Assembly: GCA_945865705.1 (NCBI GenBank)
Contig: CAMBEY010000009.1
Span: 1 to 25,779, forward strand
Reading direction: 5' to 3'
Length of the DNA stretch: 25,779 bases
Source: Candidatus Sulfopaludibacter sp. SbA3
GTDB lineage: Bacteria > Acidobacteriota > Terriglobia > 2-12-FULL-54-10
Part shown: one piece after another, positions 9,049 through 16,841 of the stretch
Numbering within the stretch: position 1 is the first letter of the stretch
How the letters are laid out: the number at the start of each line of letters is the position of its first letter
Translations under genes and position numbers: made by a program
The notes under the pieces: generated by a model
The model's database searches: none
Seen by the model: the letters and a program-made list of their open reading frames with translations, nothing else
Told to the model about the DNA's origin: nothing

Positions 9049-9127
9049 CCGCATGCGTCTAGCCACAGAGGCACGGAGACACTGAGCGCTTCTTGTCTTG
9101 AGCGGTTTGGCGATGTTCCCCGTTTTA

Positions 9128-9200
9128 CGTCAGGGTACGACTTCAGTCGTGCCGTAACCGCCGCCAAATTGATGCGGCTTTAGCCGCTGAGGTTCGTAGC
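9128..9200 (+). repeat. Repeat family 4 (double-hairpin element)
   Basis: Two hairpins in the 170-bp gap between the HU-like and HIT genes: ggtacgac, loop ttca, gtcgtgcc (9134-9153, one wobble pair) and gcggc, loop ttta, gccgc (9174-9187). I associate this layout with dispersed acidobacterial repeats. Only one copy is seen in this window. Confidence 0.55.
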
Positions 9201-9219
9201 CCGGCATCAGGACACCCAC

Positions 9220-9762
9220 ATGGATTTTCTCTGGAGCCCCTGGCGATACCGCTACGTTACCGGCCAGGAGCCGTCGAAGCCCGGCCAACACGCCCAGTCA
9301 GGCCCTGGCGGGAAAACCACCGGCTGCATCTTCTGCGACAAACTCGCCGGCCCGTTTGATGTCCCTCCTGATAAACGCCACGACGAAGAAAATCTCATCG
9401 TGCATCGCGGCGCGCGCGCCTTCGTCCTGCTGAACCTCTACCCCTATTGCAGCGGCCACGTGATGGTCGCGCCCAACGCGCACCTCGGCTCGCTCAGCGA
9501 GGCCGACGACGCCACCTGGCAAGAGATCGCCTCGCTCACCAAACGCGTTGAGGCCGCCATCCAGACCGCCTACCATCCCGACGGCGTCAACCTGGGCATG
9601 AACCTCGGCTCCGCCGCCGGCGCCGGCATCGCCGACCACATCCACATGCACGTCCTCCCCCGCTGGAACGCCGACACAAATTTCATGACCACCATCGGCG
9701 AAACCCGCGTCCTGCCCGAATCGCTAGCCGAAACCTACCGCAAACTGAAATCGCTGCTGTGA
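9220..9762 (+). CDS. HIT-family protein (Ap4A phosphorylase-like)
   Basis: A 180-aa member of the histidine-triad superfamily, which hydrolyses or phosphorolyses nucleoside phosphates through a nucleotidylated histidine. The catalytic HIHMHVLPRW has H140, H142 and H144, with H142 expected to be the nucleophile. The N-terminal MDFLWSPWRYRYV and GCIFC (C36, C39) match the diadenosine tetraphosphate phosphorylase type (Rv2613c-like) better than short Hint proteins. AGGA lies 8 nt before the ATG. No metabolic partner lies nearby. Confidence 0.9.
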   Translation: MDFLWSPWRYRYVTGQEPSKPGQHAQSGPGGKTTGCIFCDKLAGPFDVPPDKRHDEENLIVHRGARAFVLLNLYPYCSGHVMVAPNAHLGSLSEADDATWQEIASLTKRVEAAIQTAYHPDGVNLGMNLGSAAGAGIADHIHMHVLPRWNADTNFMTTIGETRVLPESLAETYRKLKSLL

Positions 9763-9783
9763 CTGTTTGCATTTTCTCCCGCG

Positions 9784-9817
9784 CTGTCATTCCGAGCACA
9801 GCGAGGAATCTGCTCTT
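9784..9817 (+). repeat. Repeat family 5 ('cattccgagc' element)
   Basis: A short palindromic element reading 'tgtcattccgagcac' then 'agcgaggaatctgctctt', with arms attcc and ggaat. It lies just after the HIT gene. I recall near-identical elements scattered through acidobacterial genomes. A single copy here. Confidence 0.45.
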
Positions 9818-9837
9818 GTACGCGTCGGGTCACAAAC

Positions 9838-9866
9838 TTGCGGCGGGTTGGCTGGGAATATATACT
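9838..9866 (+). promoter_or_regulatory. Putative promoter of the 58-aa gene
   Basis: TTGCGG (9838-9843), a 17-nt spacer and TATACT (9861-9866). Transcription would start about 15 nt upstream of the ATG at 9888, leaving just room for the AGAGG ribosome binding site. Confidence 0.45.
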
Positions 9867-9887
9867 TGCACCAATAGAGGTTCATTT

Positions 9888-10064
9888 ATGGCCACGCGAA
9901 ATTTAGCGGAAATTGTCGCCCAGCTCTCGGTAGCGGAGCAGGCTGCGGTTGAGGAGTTCATCGATTTCCTGAAGCGCGGAAAGCAAGGGCCATCTGCTTT
10001 CGACGCAGCCATCGACGAATTCATCACGGACCATCCCGAACTGCTTCGCCGCCTCGCCCAGTGA
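9888..10064 (+). CDS. 58-aa acidic protein, antitoxin-like
   Basis: A small protein (MATRNLAEIVAQLSVAEQAA start) with the pattern 'LSxxEQxxVxEFIDFLKR' seen in short antitoxin-like proteins of the DUF2281 type, here without a recognisable toxin. It starts at the ATG at 9888 with AGAGG 7 nt upstream and its own promoter. An upstream ATG at 9759 would read through a repeat element and is rejected. The next gene, 29 bp downstream, encodes a membrane protein and not an obvious toxin. The role is uncertain: it could be an orphan antitoxin or a small regulator. Confidence 0.6.
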   Translation: MATRNLAEIVAQLSVAEQAAVEEFIDFLKRGKQGPSAFDAAIDEFITDHPELLRRLAQ

Positions 10065-10093
10065 CACGCAGTTAGTCCCGGAGGGATTTCCGC

Positions 10094-10858
10094 GTGTTAC
10101 TCTTTGTGAAACTTGTCCTTGTTCCGATCCTAATTGCGGTCGTTACGCTTGCGTCCAGAAAGTGGGGTGCTCGCGGTGGCGGTTTCCTGGCTGCTCTGCC
10201 GATTGTTGCTGGCCCCACGCTGTGTTTCTTTGCAATTGATCGGGGAGGTGTGTTCGCTGCGGATGCTGCTCAATCAACTCTGCTTGGCCTTGTAGCAGTT
10301 GCCGCGTTTTGTGCCGCTTATTTCTTTACTTCGGTCCGGCTTCATTGGGCACCAAGTTTGATCATTGGCTGGTCAGCTTTTGGGCTAGTCACTTATTTCT
10401 TGTTTAGAGTGCAGGCTGGCCTTCTCGTATCGTTCATCGCCGCTATAGCCGCTCTACTAGTGGTACGGAAAATAATTCCTTCTCCGACCATCACAGTGAC
10501 TTCTTTCAAGAGTCCGTCGTGGGATATTCCGGCGAGAATGGTGGCGGCGGGAGGCTTGGTTACTTCAGTTACTCTCCTCGCCGAAAGATTGGGGCCAAAC
10601 CTCAGTGGGCTTCTAACGCCATTCCCCGTTGCCATAGCCATACTGGCTGCATTTACGCATTCGCAAATGGGCTGGCAGGCCGTTGCCATATTCTTCCGCA
10701 GTTTTCTTCCGGGTCTGTGCAGCTTTGCCCTTTTCTGTCTAATATTTTCTCTCTCTATTTCGTCTCACGGATTGGTGTTCACGGTAGCCGTGTCGCTGAT
10801 AGCGCAATTGATTTTGCAAGGTGCCATTCTGTGGGGAATGAAAAATTGGAAGAAGTGA
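10094..10858 (+). CDS. Polytopic membrane protein, unknown function
   Basis: A 254-aa, almost wholly hydrophobic protein with about eight membrane helices (for example 4-20, 29-47, 62-80, 88-106, 109-126, 150-166, 177-195, 200-222, 226-246). Recurrent features are a KWGARGGG motif after helix 1 and a 'PIVAGPT..FFAIDRGG' motif (about 36-51), paired with LLTPFPVAIAILA in the second half. The two halves may be related repeats, as in transporters. I do not recognise a named family. The start is a GTG with an excellent GGAGGG 8 nt upstream. It follows the 58-aa gene by 29 bp and may be co-transcribed. By eye its GC content is lower than that of its neighbours. Confidence 0.75.
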   Translation: MLLFVKLVLVPILIAVVTLASRKWGARGGGFLAALPIVAGPTLCFFAIDRGGVFAADAAQSTLLGLVAVAAFCAAYFFTSVRLHWAPSLIIGWSAFGLVTYFLFRVQAGLLVSFIAAIAALLVVRKIIPSPTITVTSFKSPSWDIPARMVAAGGLVTSVTLLAERLGPNLSGLLTPFPVAIAILAAFTHSQMGWQAVAIFFRSFLPGLCSFALFCLIFSLSISSHGLVFTVAVSLIAQLILQGAILWGMKNWKK

Positions 10859-10905
10859 ACGCGAAGCCGACGGCCCATGTTGCGGTACAGGCTTGCTTGT
10901 CCGTC

Positions 10906-11148
10906 CTATGGTAATCGCGCGGGCCAGATGGCGCGAATGTGAACTTGCTGGTTGACCACGCGGTAGTAGACCAGCCAGCTACCCGCCACGAACCAGCGGT
11001 GGCCGCGGAAGGGGCCGTGGGTGCGGATGGGGTACATCTCCGGGAAGGTTTCGAGGCGGGCGACTTTGCGAAAGATTTTCTCGCGGTCCGGGTCGGGCAT
11101 CTCCAGGATCAGGTCAACTAGCGTTTGCGGCCAGATGATCTCGGCCAC
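10906..11148 (-). CDS. ParE/RelE-like toxin
   Basis: An 80-aa toxin of the RelE/ParE fold, the second gene of a two-gene operon. It has the typical order: N-terminal helices (LVDLILEMPDPDREKIFRKVARLE), then beta strands with RTHGPFRGHRWFVAGSWLVYYRVVNQQVHIRAIW. Members poison translation (mRNA interferase) or DNA gyrase, and the sequence does not decide which. The start is a GTG that shares one base with the antitoxin TAG stop, so the two are translationally coupled. Length is slightly short but normal for the family. Confidence 0.85.
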   Translation of the reverse strand: MAEIIWPQTLVDLILEMPDPDREKIFRKVARLETFPEMYPIRTHGPFRGHRWFVAGSWLVYYRVVNQQVHIRAIWPARLP

Positions 11149-11411
11149 TAGCGCTTTCTCCGCGCCGGTTTCTTTAGCTGACTTTTCAATTGCGCGTGGG
11201 TTATGACCTGGCCCGCATCAATATCCGTCGCCGTCTGACGCATCTGGCGCTGAAAACCCGGCGTCGCCTCGATCTTCTCCAGACGATCTTCCAGGCTGGC
11301 GTAGAGCGAGATGGCTTCGCGGATCACGTAGCTGCGGTTCCCGGCGCGCGAGGCGGCCAGCCGCTCCAGCAACGCATCGCTCTGTTTATCCAACACAAAT
11401 TGCCGACGCAT
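11148..11411 (-). CDS. Ribbon-helix-helix antitoxin (ParD/RelB-like)
   Basis: An 87-aa antitoxin. The N-terminal MRRQFVLDKQSDALLERLAA then NRSYVIREAISLYASLEDRLEKIE fits a ribbon-helix-helix DNA-binding dimer, and the basic C-terminal part should wrap the toxin. The ATG at 11411 has GAGGTG 6 nt upstream; an upstream in-frame extension is rejected because it would run through the operator. It neutralises the ParE/RelE-like toxin encoded immediately downstream and probably represses its own promoter through the palindrome at 11423-11451. Confidence 0.85.
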   Translation of the reverse strand: MRRQFVLDKQSDALLERLAASRAGNRSYVIREAISLYASLEDRLEKIEATPGFQRQMRQTATDIDAGQVITHAQLKSQLKKPARRKR

Positions 11412-11422
11412 GATTTGCACCT

Positions 11423-11459
11423 CGCACACCATTATGAATGTATGGTGTGCGGCATTCAA
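11423..11459 (-). promoter_or_regulatory. Promoter and operator of the parDE-like operon
   Basis: On the minus strand TTGAAT (11459-11454), a 17-nt spacer and CATAAT (11436-11431) form a promoter. It is overlapped by a perfect 10-bp inverted repeat (cgcacaccat at 11423-11432, atggtgtgcg at 11442-11451) with a 9-nt centre. This is the expected autoregulatory operator of an RHH antitoxin. Confidence 0.75.
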
Positions 11460-11526
11460 CACCATTCATGATTAGATGCAGAATCGTGGGTGAATCGAGG
11501 GAAAGCCCGCGCCAAGAAAGTCGCTT

Positions 11527-11572
11527 GACGCGGCTACCAAGGCACGGAGCCCCCGGCCCTGGTAGCCGCGTC
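11527..11572. repeat. 13-bp inverted repeat with 20-nt loop
   Basis: Arms gacgcggctacca (11527-11539) and tggtagccgcgtc (11560-11572) are perfect complements. It lies between the 3' end of the TMEM175-like gene and the toxin-antitoxin promoter. The arm end 'ggctacca' is shared with repeat family 2, so it may be a divergent relative. No T-run follows, so it is not a clear terminator. Confidence 0.7.
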
Positions 11573-11621
11573 ATCCCGGTTTTTGGGATGGCGCGGGGTT
11601 TTGGCAGGAATGGCAGCAGCC

Positions 11622-12197
11622 CTAATCCCCCAGCGTGCTTTCGATGCGGCGGTCGGGGATGAACCACATCAGCGCGACGGCGTTGTAGAGCGCGAGGGCG
11701 ATCCAGGGGTTGACGAACGATAGCGGGACGGCGAGGGCGTAGATGACGATGGATATTTTTCCTTTGACGTCCTTGCCAAGCGCGACGGCCAGGCGCGAGT
11801 CGGGGCCGTGGTGCGCGGTCAGCGCGCGCGCCAGTATGAAGTAGGCGATGCCCGACAGCAGCAAGACCATGCCGTAGAGCGCCACGGGCAGCGCGGCGAA
11901 ATGGTTCTCGCCCATCCATCCGGTTACGAACGGGATCAGCGACAGCCAGAACAGCAGATGCAGGTTGGCCAGCAGGATGGGTCCATTCACCTTCTGCGCC
12001 GCTTGCAGCATGTGGTGGTGATTATTCCAATAGATGCCGAGGTAGGTGTAGCTGAGCACGTAGCTCAGAAAGACGGGCGCGAGCGGCGCGAGCGCGGCGA
12101 AGTCGGCGCCCTGCGGGACTTTCAACTCCAGCACCATGATGGTGATGATGATGGCGATCACGCCATCGCTAAACGCTTCCAGGCGTCCTTTGGTCAT
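11622..12197 (-). CDS. TMEM175-family (DUF1211) potassium channel-like protein
   Basis: A 191-aa integral membrane protein of the bacterial TMEM175 family, which forms tetrameric potassium channels. The hallmark R..FSDGV motif is present near the N-terminus (RLEAFSDGVIAIIITIMVLEL, R5 and F9-S10-D11-G12), and about six helices follow. Length (about 190-200) is normal for the one-repeat bacterial form. The chosen ATG (12197) has GGAGG 5 nt upstream; a TTG 15 nt earlier is less likely. Two copies of repeat family 2 lie just upstream. It probably affects membrane potential or potassium balance in the inner membrane. The family is known but its role in bacteria is poorly defined. Confidence 0.88.
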   Translation of the reverse strand: MTKGRLEAFSDGVIAIIITIMVLELKVPQGADFAALAPLAPVFLSYVLSYTYLGIYWNNHHHMLQAAQKVNGPILLANLHLLFWLSLIPFVTGWMGENHFAALPVALYGMVLLLSGIAYFILARALTAHHGPDSRLAVALGKDVKGKISIVIYALAVPLSFVNPWIALALYNAVALMWFIPDRRIESTLGD

Positions 12198-12230
12198 TGC
12201 TTCCTCCGGCAATCAAGGACTGCTGACGAA

Positions 12231-12310
12231 ATGCCCACGGCGAGAAAACCGCTCACCGTGGCTACCAGAAATGCCCACGGCGAGAAAACCGCTCACCGTG
12301 GCTACCAGTG
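12231..12310. repeat. 40-bp tandem duplication of repeat family 2
   Basis: Two head-to-tail copies (12231-12270 and 12271-12310) differ only in the last two bases. Each holds the palindromic core cacggcgag, aaaacc, gctcaccgtg. They lie between the TMEM175-like gene and the SDR gene. The same palindrome sits inverted between sdhA and sdhB (1521-1611). Confidence 0.85.
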
Positions 12311-12342
12311 CCACCCCCCACACCCTACCCCCCTACACCCCA

Positions 12343-13074
12343 TCACTTCCGCGGCGGCTGGCTGGGGCGGACCTCGATGCGGCTGAACATGCTGCGCGGG
12401 TGGGAGCGCAGCAGGCCCACCACGGATTGCGCGACATCGTCCGCGGCGACTTTCCACGCTACTCCGGTGGGGTTGTTGGCGAACTCGGTATCGACGCTGC
12501 CGGGCATCACGGAGGTGGTGCGGATATTGTCATAGCGCAGATCGAGCATTATGGCTTCGCTGAAACCGTTCAGCCCGAACTTCGAGGCGTTGTACGCCGC
12601 GCCGCCCGCGAAGGCGTTAATGGCGGCGAGGCTGGAGAAGTTGATGATGTAACCGCCGCCGCGCTTCTTCATGTAGGGAACAACCGCGCGCACGCAATAG
12701 AAACTGCCGCTCAGGTTGGTCTGGATGACCGAATCCCATTCTTCCGGGGTCAGCCGCTCGACGGACTTGAAGATGCCGATGCCGGCGTTGTTGATGAGGT
12801 AGTCGATGCCGCCGAAGCGTTCGGCGGTGCGGGCCATCAGCTTCTCGACGTCGGCGTAGCTGCGCACATCGCTCACCATTGCTTCGACGCGGCACGGCCC
12901 CGCTCCTGAAGACGCCGCCTCCATCTGCTTGCCGACGGCGGCGAGCGTCTTGGCGTCGCGCCCGGAGATGGCGACGCTGCATCCTTCGCCGAGCAGACGC
13001 TCCGCGATCTTCAATCCGATGCCCCGGCTGCCGCCCGTAACCACCGCCACCTTGCCGTTCAGAAATCCAGCCAT
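12343..13074 (-). CDS. Short-chain dehydrogenase/reductase (SDR)
   Basis: A 243-aa classical SDR, an NAD(P)-dependent oxidoreductase. The Rossmann cofactor motif TGGSRGIG is at residues 13-20, NNAG at 95-98, the catalytic serine in NFSS (147-148) and the YNASK pair Y161/K165. Arg in SGRD after the second strand (R39) suggests NADP preference. The start at 13074 is chosen for GGAGG 6 nt upstream. The substrate is unknown: 3-oxoacyl-reductase-like enzymes and sugar or alcohol dehydrogenases share this form, and no pathway neighbours are present. Confidence 0.92.
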   Translation of the reverse strand: MAGFLNGKVAVVTGGSRGIGLKIAERLLGEGCSVAISGRDAKTLAAVGKQMEAASSGAGPCRVEAMVSDVRSYADVEKLMARTAERFGGIDYLINNAGIGIFKSVERLTPEEWDSVIQTNLSGSFYCVRAVVPYMKKRGGGYIINFSSLAAINAFAGGAAYNASKFGLNGFSEAIMLDLRYDNIRTTSVMPGSVDTEFANNPTGVAWKVAADDVAQSVVGLLRSHPRSMFSRIEVRPSQPPRK

Positions 13075-13186
13075 GTGCGCCTCCACCGTTTGGTAAGATT
13101 GCAACCTTCATTGTACTTCCATCGACGTCGCGATCGGCGGAGGACTAGAATCGAGAGGCAGCAACGGAAGTTTCCATTCTCCATTC

Positions 13187-13256
13187 TTCTAACTTCTAAC
13201 TTCTAACTTCTATCTCCTAACTTCTATCTCCTAACTTCTGTCTCCTAACTTCTCCT
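13187..13256. repeat. Short tandem repeat (7- and 14-nt units)
   Basis: About 70 bp of pyrimidine-rich tandem repeat: three 7-nt units 'ttctaac' followed by three 14-nt units 'ttctatctcctaac' with small changes. It lies directly upstream of the lptC/A-like gene and just before a possible -10 TATAGT (13273-13278). Confidence 0.85.
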
Positions 13257-13305
13257 CCCCTGCGTTTCGTCCTATAGTGGTAGCGTATCGAGAGGCTGAG
13301 CAACG

Positions 13306-16002
13306 ATGCCTTCTTATCAAAACATGAAGCCGCTGCGGTTGTTGGTTTTGCTGGCGCTGGGGGGCGTGCTGATCGCCACCTGGTCGAGCTTCGTCAATCG
13401 CTGGAAGAGCAGCTCCGCTGATTTTCCCGCCGTGGCGGTCCTGCCGCTGACGGGCGAAATCGATCAGCAGACCAAATCCTTTTCGCTCTCGAAGACCGAC
13501 GGCGATCATACTCTTTACACCATCAAGGCCGAGCAGGTAACCAACTTCAAGGATACGCAGAAGGCACTCTTAAGTGGCGTCGTGGTCGAGATATTCGGCA
13601 AGGACGGCACGCGCCACGACCGCATTACCGCGCCGGAATGTGAATACGATCCCATGGCCCAGACGCTCTGGGTGCCCGGCGCGGTGGAGATGAACTTCGA
13701 GCTGCCGTCCAAGTCCGCGAGTGGCGGGGATGGAGCGAGCAGAGGGCAGCGCCCGCAACGAGTTGTCATCCACACTTCCCAGTTGCGCTTCGATCAATCG
13801 ACCGGCATCGCCACCACCGACGCCGAGGTGCGCTTCACGTTTCCGCAAGGCGATGGCCAGTCGCGCGGCGCGACGTATGATCCGCAACAGCAATTGCTCC
13901 ATTTGAGATCTGCCGTCGAGTTTCGCCTGCTGGATACCGTGGGCAACGCGTCAGGAAGTCCCGCCATCACCACGATTCGCGCGGGCGAACTGCGCTATCT
14001 GCGAGCTGAATCCCGCATCGTGCTGGAGCGTTCCGTGGAGATTACCAAGCTGACGCATCGCCTGCTGGCGCAGGACGGAGCCATCTGGTTGAATGAGGAA
14101 AATCAAGCGCAGCGCGCCGAGCTGAATGGCGGCGTAAAAGCGATAGAGCAGTCGGCCACGCTGCGGGCCGACGCGCAGGCTGGTCGAGCGCTGCTGGACT
14201 TCACCCCCGAGGGCGCGATCAGGAACGTCAATCTGGAGGAGAGTGTGCGCTGGGCGGCGCAAGCGATGGAGACAGGAAGCAGAGGAGGCACAGGAGTCAG
14301 AGGAGAAGAGTCTGCGCAACGCGAGGGGAGTTCGCGGCGGATGACGCTGCGCTTCACTGCGCCGCCTGATGATAACCCTGATGATAACAAGGGTCGCGCA
14401 GGTGAGAGCGGGGAATCAGGGAGCCTGGAACGGGCGGAGGCGCGGGGCGATGTGCGCATGATTCTGCGCAGTGGCGCCGGTGGGGGTCGTGGTGGGAGTA
14501 GTGGACCCGCATCGGGTGCGCGCTCGGCGGCCGGAACCGTTTCTCGCGCTGCCACGGCGGGGCAGATGCAGGTGTTGACGGGGCAGGAAGCTGACATGCT
14601 TTTTGCGCCGGGCGGCCGGGTTCTGCGCACCGCGCAACTGCGAGGCACACCCGGTTTGAACAACGCGCCGAAGCTGGAGATGCACGGCGAGACGGGCGCG
14701 CAGCCGCGCACCGTTACCGCCAATCAATTTGATTTTGATTTCAGCGAGGCCGGTGAGTTGTCGCAGTTTGCCGCGAATGGAAATGTCCGCGTGGTAACGC
14801 CAGTCGCCGCGACGCCGATGACCAAAGAAGACAGTCGCATCACCACTAGCAATGAACTGCTGGCGGTGTTCGATCCTCCCACGGGACGGCTCGGTTCACT
14901 CCGCCAGAGCGGAGAGTTTACTTATCAGGACCTGTCCCGCAAAGCCCGCGCCGCGACCGCGCTCTATGAGAATGGTCCATTGAATGGTCCATTGAATGAA
15001 GACACGCTCACGTTGGAGCGCGCGCCGCGCGAGAGTCGCGGAGCAACAAAAACTCCAGCGCAGCCTGCCATCACCGGTGCGGACGGACGCATCTCCGCCG
15101 ACTGGATTCGCCTGTTCCCCGGGTCGGGCGATCTGGAGGCCAAAGGCGGCGTGGCGACTACTTCATCGCCAGCTCCGGCCTCTTCCCAATCCGCCAGTGC
15201 AAAAAAAGATGGGGCCGAAGAATCTACCGCCGAGCCGCTTCATGCCGTCGCCGATCATCTCCGTTACACGGCGGCCACGCAACTGGCGCAGTATGAAGGC
15301 CGCACCCGCCTGTGGCAGGGGACGACGTTTTTGTTGGAAGCCGAAAGGGCGGAGTGGAGCCGCCAGAAAAGCCAGCTCACCGCAAGCGGGAAAGTGCTGA
15401 CCATCTATCGTCCATCTTCCAAGGCATCTTCCCCGGCATCTTCCGCGACGTCATCCCCTGGGCCCGCTCAACCGCTGGCCGCGGTTCCCGAAAAAACTCC
15501 ATCCAAACCAGGAGCGGAAGCGCCCGGAACCTATGTGATCCGTGCCGAGAAGGTCCGCTACGCGCAGGCTGATGGAAAGATTCTTTACGAGGGGGCGGTC
15601 CACGCGCGGCATCAAACTCGTGAGGGTCCGGAAAGAGCGGGGGAGCTGACCGCACAATCTCTCGAAATCACCATGCGCCGGGAGGAGCAATCTTCGTCGG
15701 CCCAAGCGACCCAAGTGGTCCAGACGGGCAATTTTCAGACCACAGCATCGCGAATCGAAAAACTGCTTGCCCGAGGCGACGTCCGGTTGCTAGAAAAGGG
15801 ACGCTCTGGAAGTGGCGATTCCGCTGAATATACGTCATCGAATCAACAAGTTAAGTTGTATGGTAAGCCAGCCGTGCTGAATGATTCCGAGCGTGGCACA
15901 ACTAAGGGTGTGCAATTATCGTACCAAATGGGCAATAATAGCGCTTCAGTGGCTGGCGAAGCTGGTTCGCAGACCGAGACCCGCTGGATTCCCTCCCCGT
16001 AA
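13306..16002 (+). CDS. Very long LptC/LptA-like LPS-export protein
   Basis: An 898-aa protein that most likely bridges the inner membrane and periplasm in lipopolysaccharide transport. One N-terminal membrane anchor (about residues 9-27, LRLLVLLALGGVLIATW) is followed by an LptC-like beta domain (about 45-130, with 'YTIKAEQVTNFKDTQKALLSGV' and 'ITAPECEYDPMAQTLWVPG'). Several OstA-like beta repeats follow, separated by low-complexity Ser/Gly/Arg-rich linkers (about 325-420 and 620-650). The last 130 residues (GDVRLLEKGRSGSGDSAEYTSSNQQVKLYGKP) resemble the LptA/OstA domain. The usual LptC is about 190 aa and LptA about 180 aa, so this looks like a fusion and expansion of both. lptB follows 95 bp later. 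An AGAGG lies 10 nt before the start. Internal 12-bp direct repeats near 14974-14998 give GPLNGPLN. Confidence 0.75.
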   Translation: MPSYQNMKPLRLLVLLALGGVLIATWSSFVNRWKSSSADFPAVAVLPLTGEIDQQTKSFSLSKTDGDHTLYTIKAEQVTNFKDTQKALLSGVVVEIFGKDGTRHDRITAPECEYDPMAQTLWVPGAVEMNFELPSKSASGGDGASRGQRPQRVVIHTSQLRFDQSTGIATTDAEVRFTFPQGDGQSRGATYDPQQQLLHLRSAVEFRLLDTVGNASGSPAITTIRAGELRYLRAESRIVLERSVEITKLTHRLLAQDGAIWLNEENQAQRAELNGGVKAIEQSATLRADAQAGRALLDFTPEGAIRNVNLEESVRWAAQAMETGSRGGTGVRGEESAQREGSSRRMTLRFTAPPDDNPDDNKGRAGESGESGSLERAEARGDVRMILRSGAGGGRGGSSGPASGARSAAGTVSRAATAGQMQVLTGQEADMLFAPGGRVLRTAQLRGTPGLNNAPKLEMHGETGAQPRTVTANQFDFDFSEAGELSQFAANGNVRVVTPVAATPMTKEDSRITTSNELLAVFDPPTGRLGSLRQSGEFTYQDLSRKARAATALYENGPLNGPLNEDTLTLERAPRESRGATKTPAQPAITGADGRISADWIRLFPGSGDLEAKGGVATTSSPAPASSQSASAKKDGAEESTAEPLHAVADHLRYTAATQLAQYEGRTRLWQGTTFLLEAERAEWSRQKSQLTASGKVLTIYRPSSKASSPASSATSSPGPAQPLAAVPEKTPSKPGAEAPGTYVIRAEKVRYAQADGKILYEGAVHARHQTREGPERAGELTAQSLEITMRREEQSSSAQATQVVQTGNFQTTASRIEKLLARGDVRLLEKGRSGSGDSAEYTSSNQQVKLYGKPAVLNDSERGTTKGVQLSYQMGNNSASVAGEAGSQTETRWIPSP

Positions 16003-16097
16003 TCTGCCCGATCCGAGCCGGGCCCTCACGGGAGTGAAAGGCCGGGCGGGACTTTCATAGATTAGGTATAGATCAAGTATAGATCAGGCAGATTACC

Positions 16098-16841
16098 ATG
16101 CTGGAAGCTCACGATCTTCGCAAGACTTTCAAAGGCCGCACCGTGGTGAACGGGGTGTCGCTCAACGTGGCGCGTGGTGAAGTGGTCGGGCTGCTGGGCC
16201 CGAACGGAGCCGGCAAAAGCACCACTTTCCACATGATTGTCGGCCTGACATCACCGGACGCTGGTCCAGGCGGCGGTCGCGTTACTCTGGACGGCGCCGA
16301 CCTCACCCACCTGCCCATGTATCAGCGCGCCCGGCGCGGCATCAGTTATTTACCTCAAGATCCCTCTGTTTTCCGCCAGCTATCGGTCGAAGAGAATATC
16401 TTGGCCATTCTCGAGACGCTGCCGCTGGATAGTAGTCAGCGCCGCGAGCGGCTGGAAGAGTTACTAGAGAAGTTTGGACTGGGGACGGTGCGCCGCAGCA
16501 AGGGCTACATGCTCTCGGGCGGGGAGCGCCGTCGCGTGGAGATCGCCCGCTCGCTGGTTCTCTCGCCGCATTACATTCTGCTCGACGAACCCTTCTCCGG
16601 CATCGACCCCATCGCGGTTCTGGACATCCAGCGCATGATCGGCCAATTCAAGCAGGAAGGCATTGGTGTGCTGATTACTGATCACAACGTGCGCGAGACG
16701 CTGCGCGTTACCGACCGCGCCTACATCATTAACGATGGCCTCATCTTCCGCGCCGGCGCCCCCGCCGAGCTGGGCGCCGATCCTGAAGTGCGCCGCGTCT
16801 ATCTGGGCGAAAGCTTCGTTCTGGAGCCGGTGCGAAAATGA
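16098..16841 (+). CDS. lptB: LPS-export ABC transporter ATP-binding protein LptB
   Basis: A 247-aa ATPase that powers extraction of lipopolysaccharide from the inner membrane together with LptF/LptG. Walker A GPNGAGKST is at residues 34-42, the Q-loop near Q87 (LPQDPSVF), the signature LSGGERRR at 139-146 (ERRR is typical of LptB), Walker B ILLDEP at 160-165 and the switch histidine H196 (ITDHNVRET). It lies 95 bp downstream of the LptC/LptA-like gene and overlaps rpoN by 4 bp (ATGA), so the three form an operon, a common lptA-lptB-rpoN order. No lptF/lptG lies in the window. The region before the ATG is rich in 'tatagatca' repeats and has only a weak ribosome binding site. Confidence 0.96.
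   Translation: MLEAHDLRKTFKGRTVVNGVSLNVARGEVVGLLGPNGAGKSTTFHMIVGLTSPDAGPGGGRVTLDGADLTHLPMYQRARRGISYLPQDPSVFRQLSVEENILAILETLPLDSSQRRERLEELLEKFGLGTVRRSKGYMLSGGERRRVEIARSLVLSPHYILLDEPFSGIDPIAVLDIQRMIGQFKQEGIGVLITDHNVRETLRVTDRAYIINDGLIFRAGAPAELGADPEVRRVYLGESFVLEPVRK

Noticed and set aside
9759..9887. N-terminal extension of the 58-aa gene to 101 residues
   Set aside because: The extension reads through a dispersed repeat element and a promoter; the internal ATG has a good ribosome binding site.
11412..11919. Minus-strand frame extending through the antitoxin operator
   Set aside because: It crosses the promoter/operator palindrome and the TMEM175-like gene in another frame.
12231..12310. CRISPR array
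   Set aside because: Two adjacent 40-bp copies with no spacers between them are a simple tandem duplication of a palindromic repeat.
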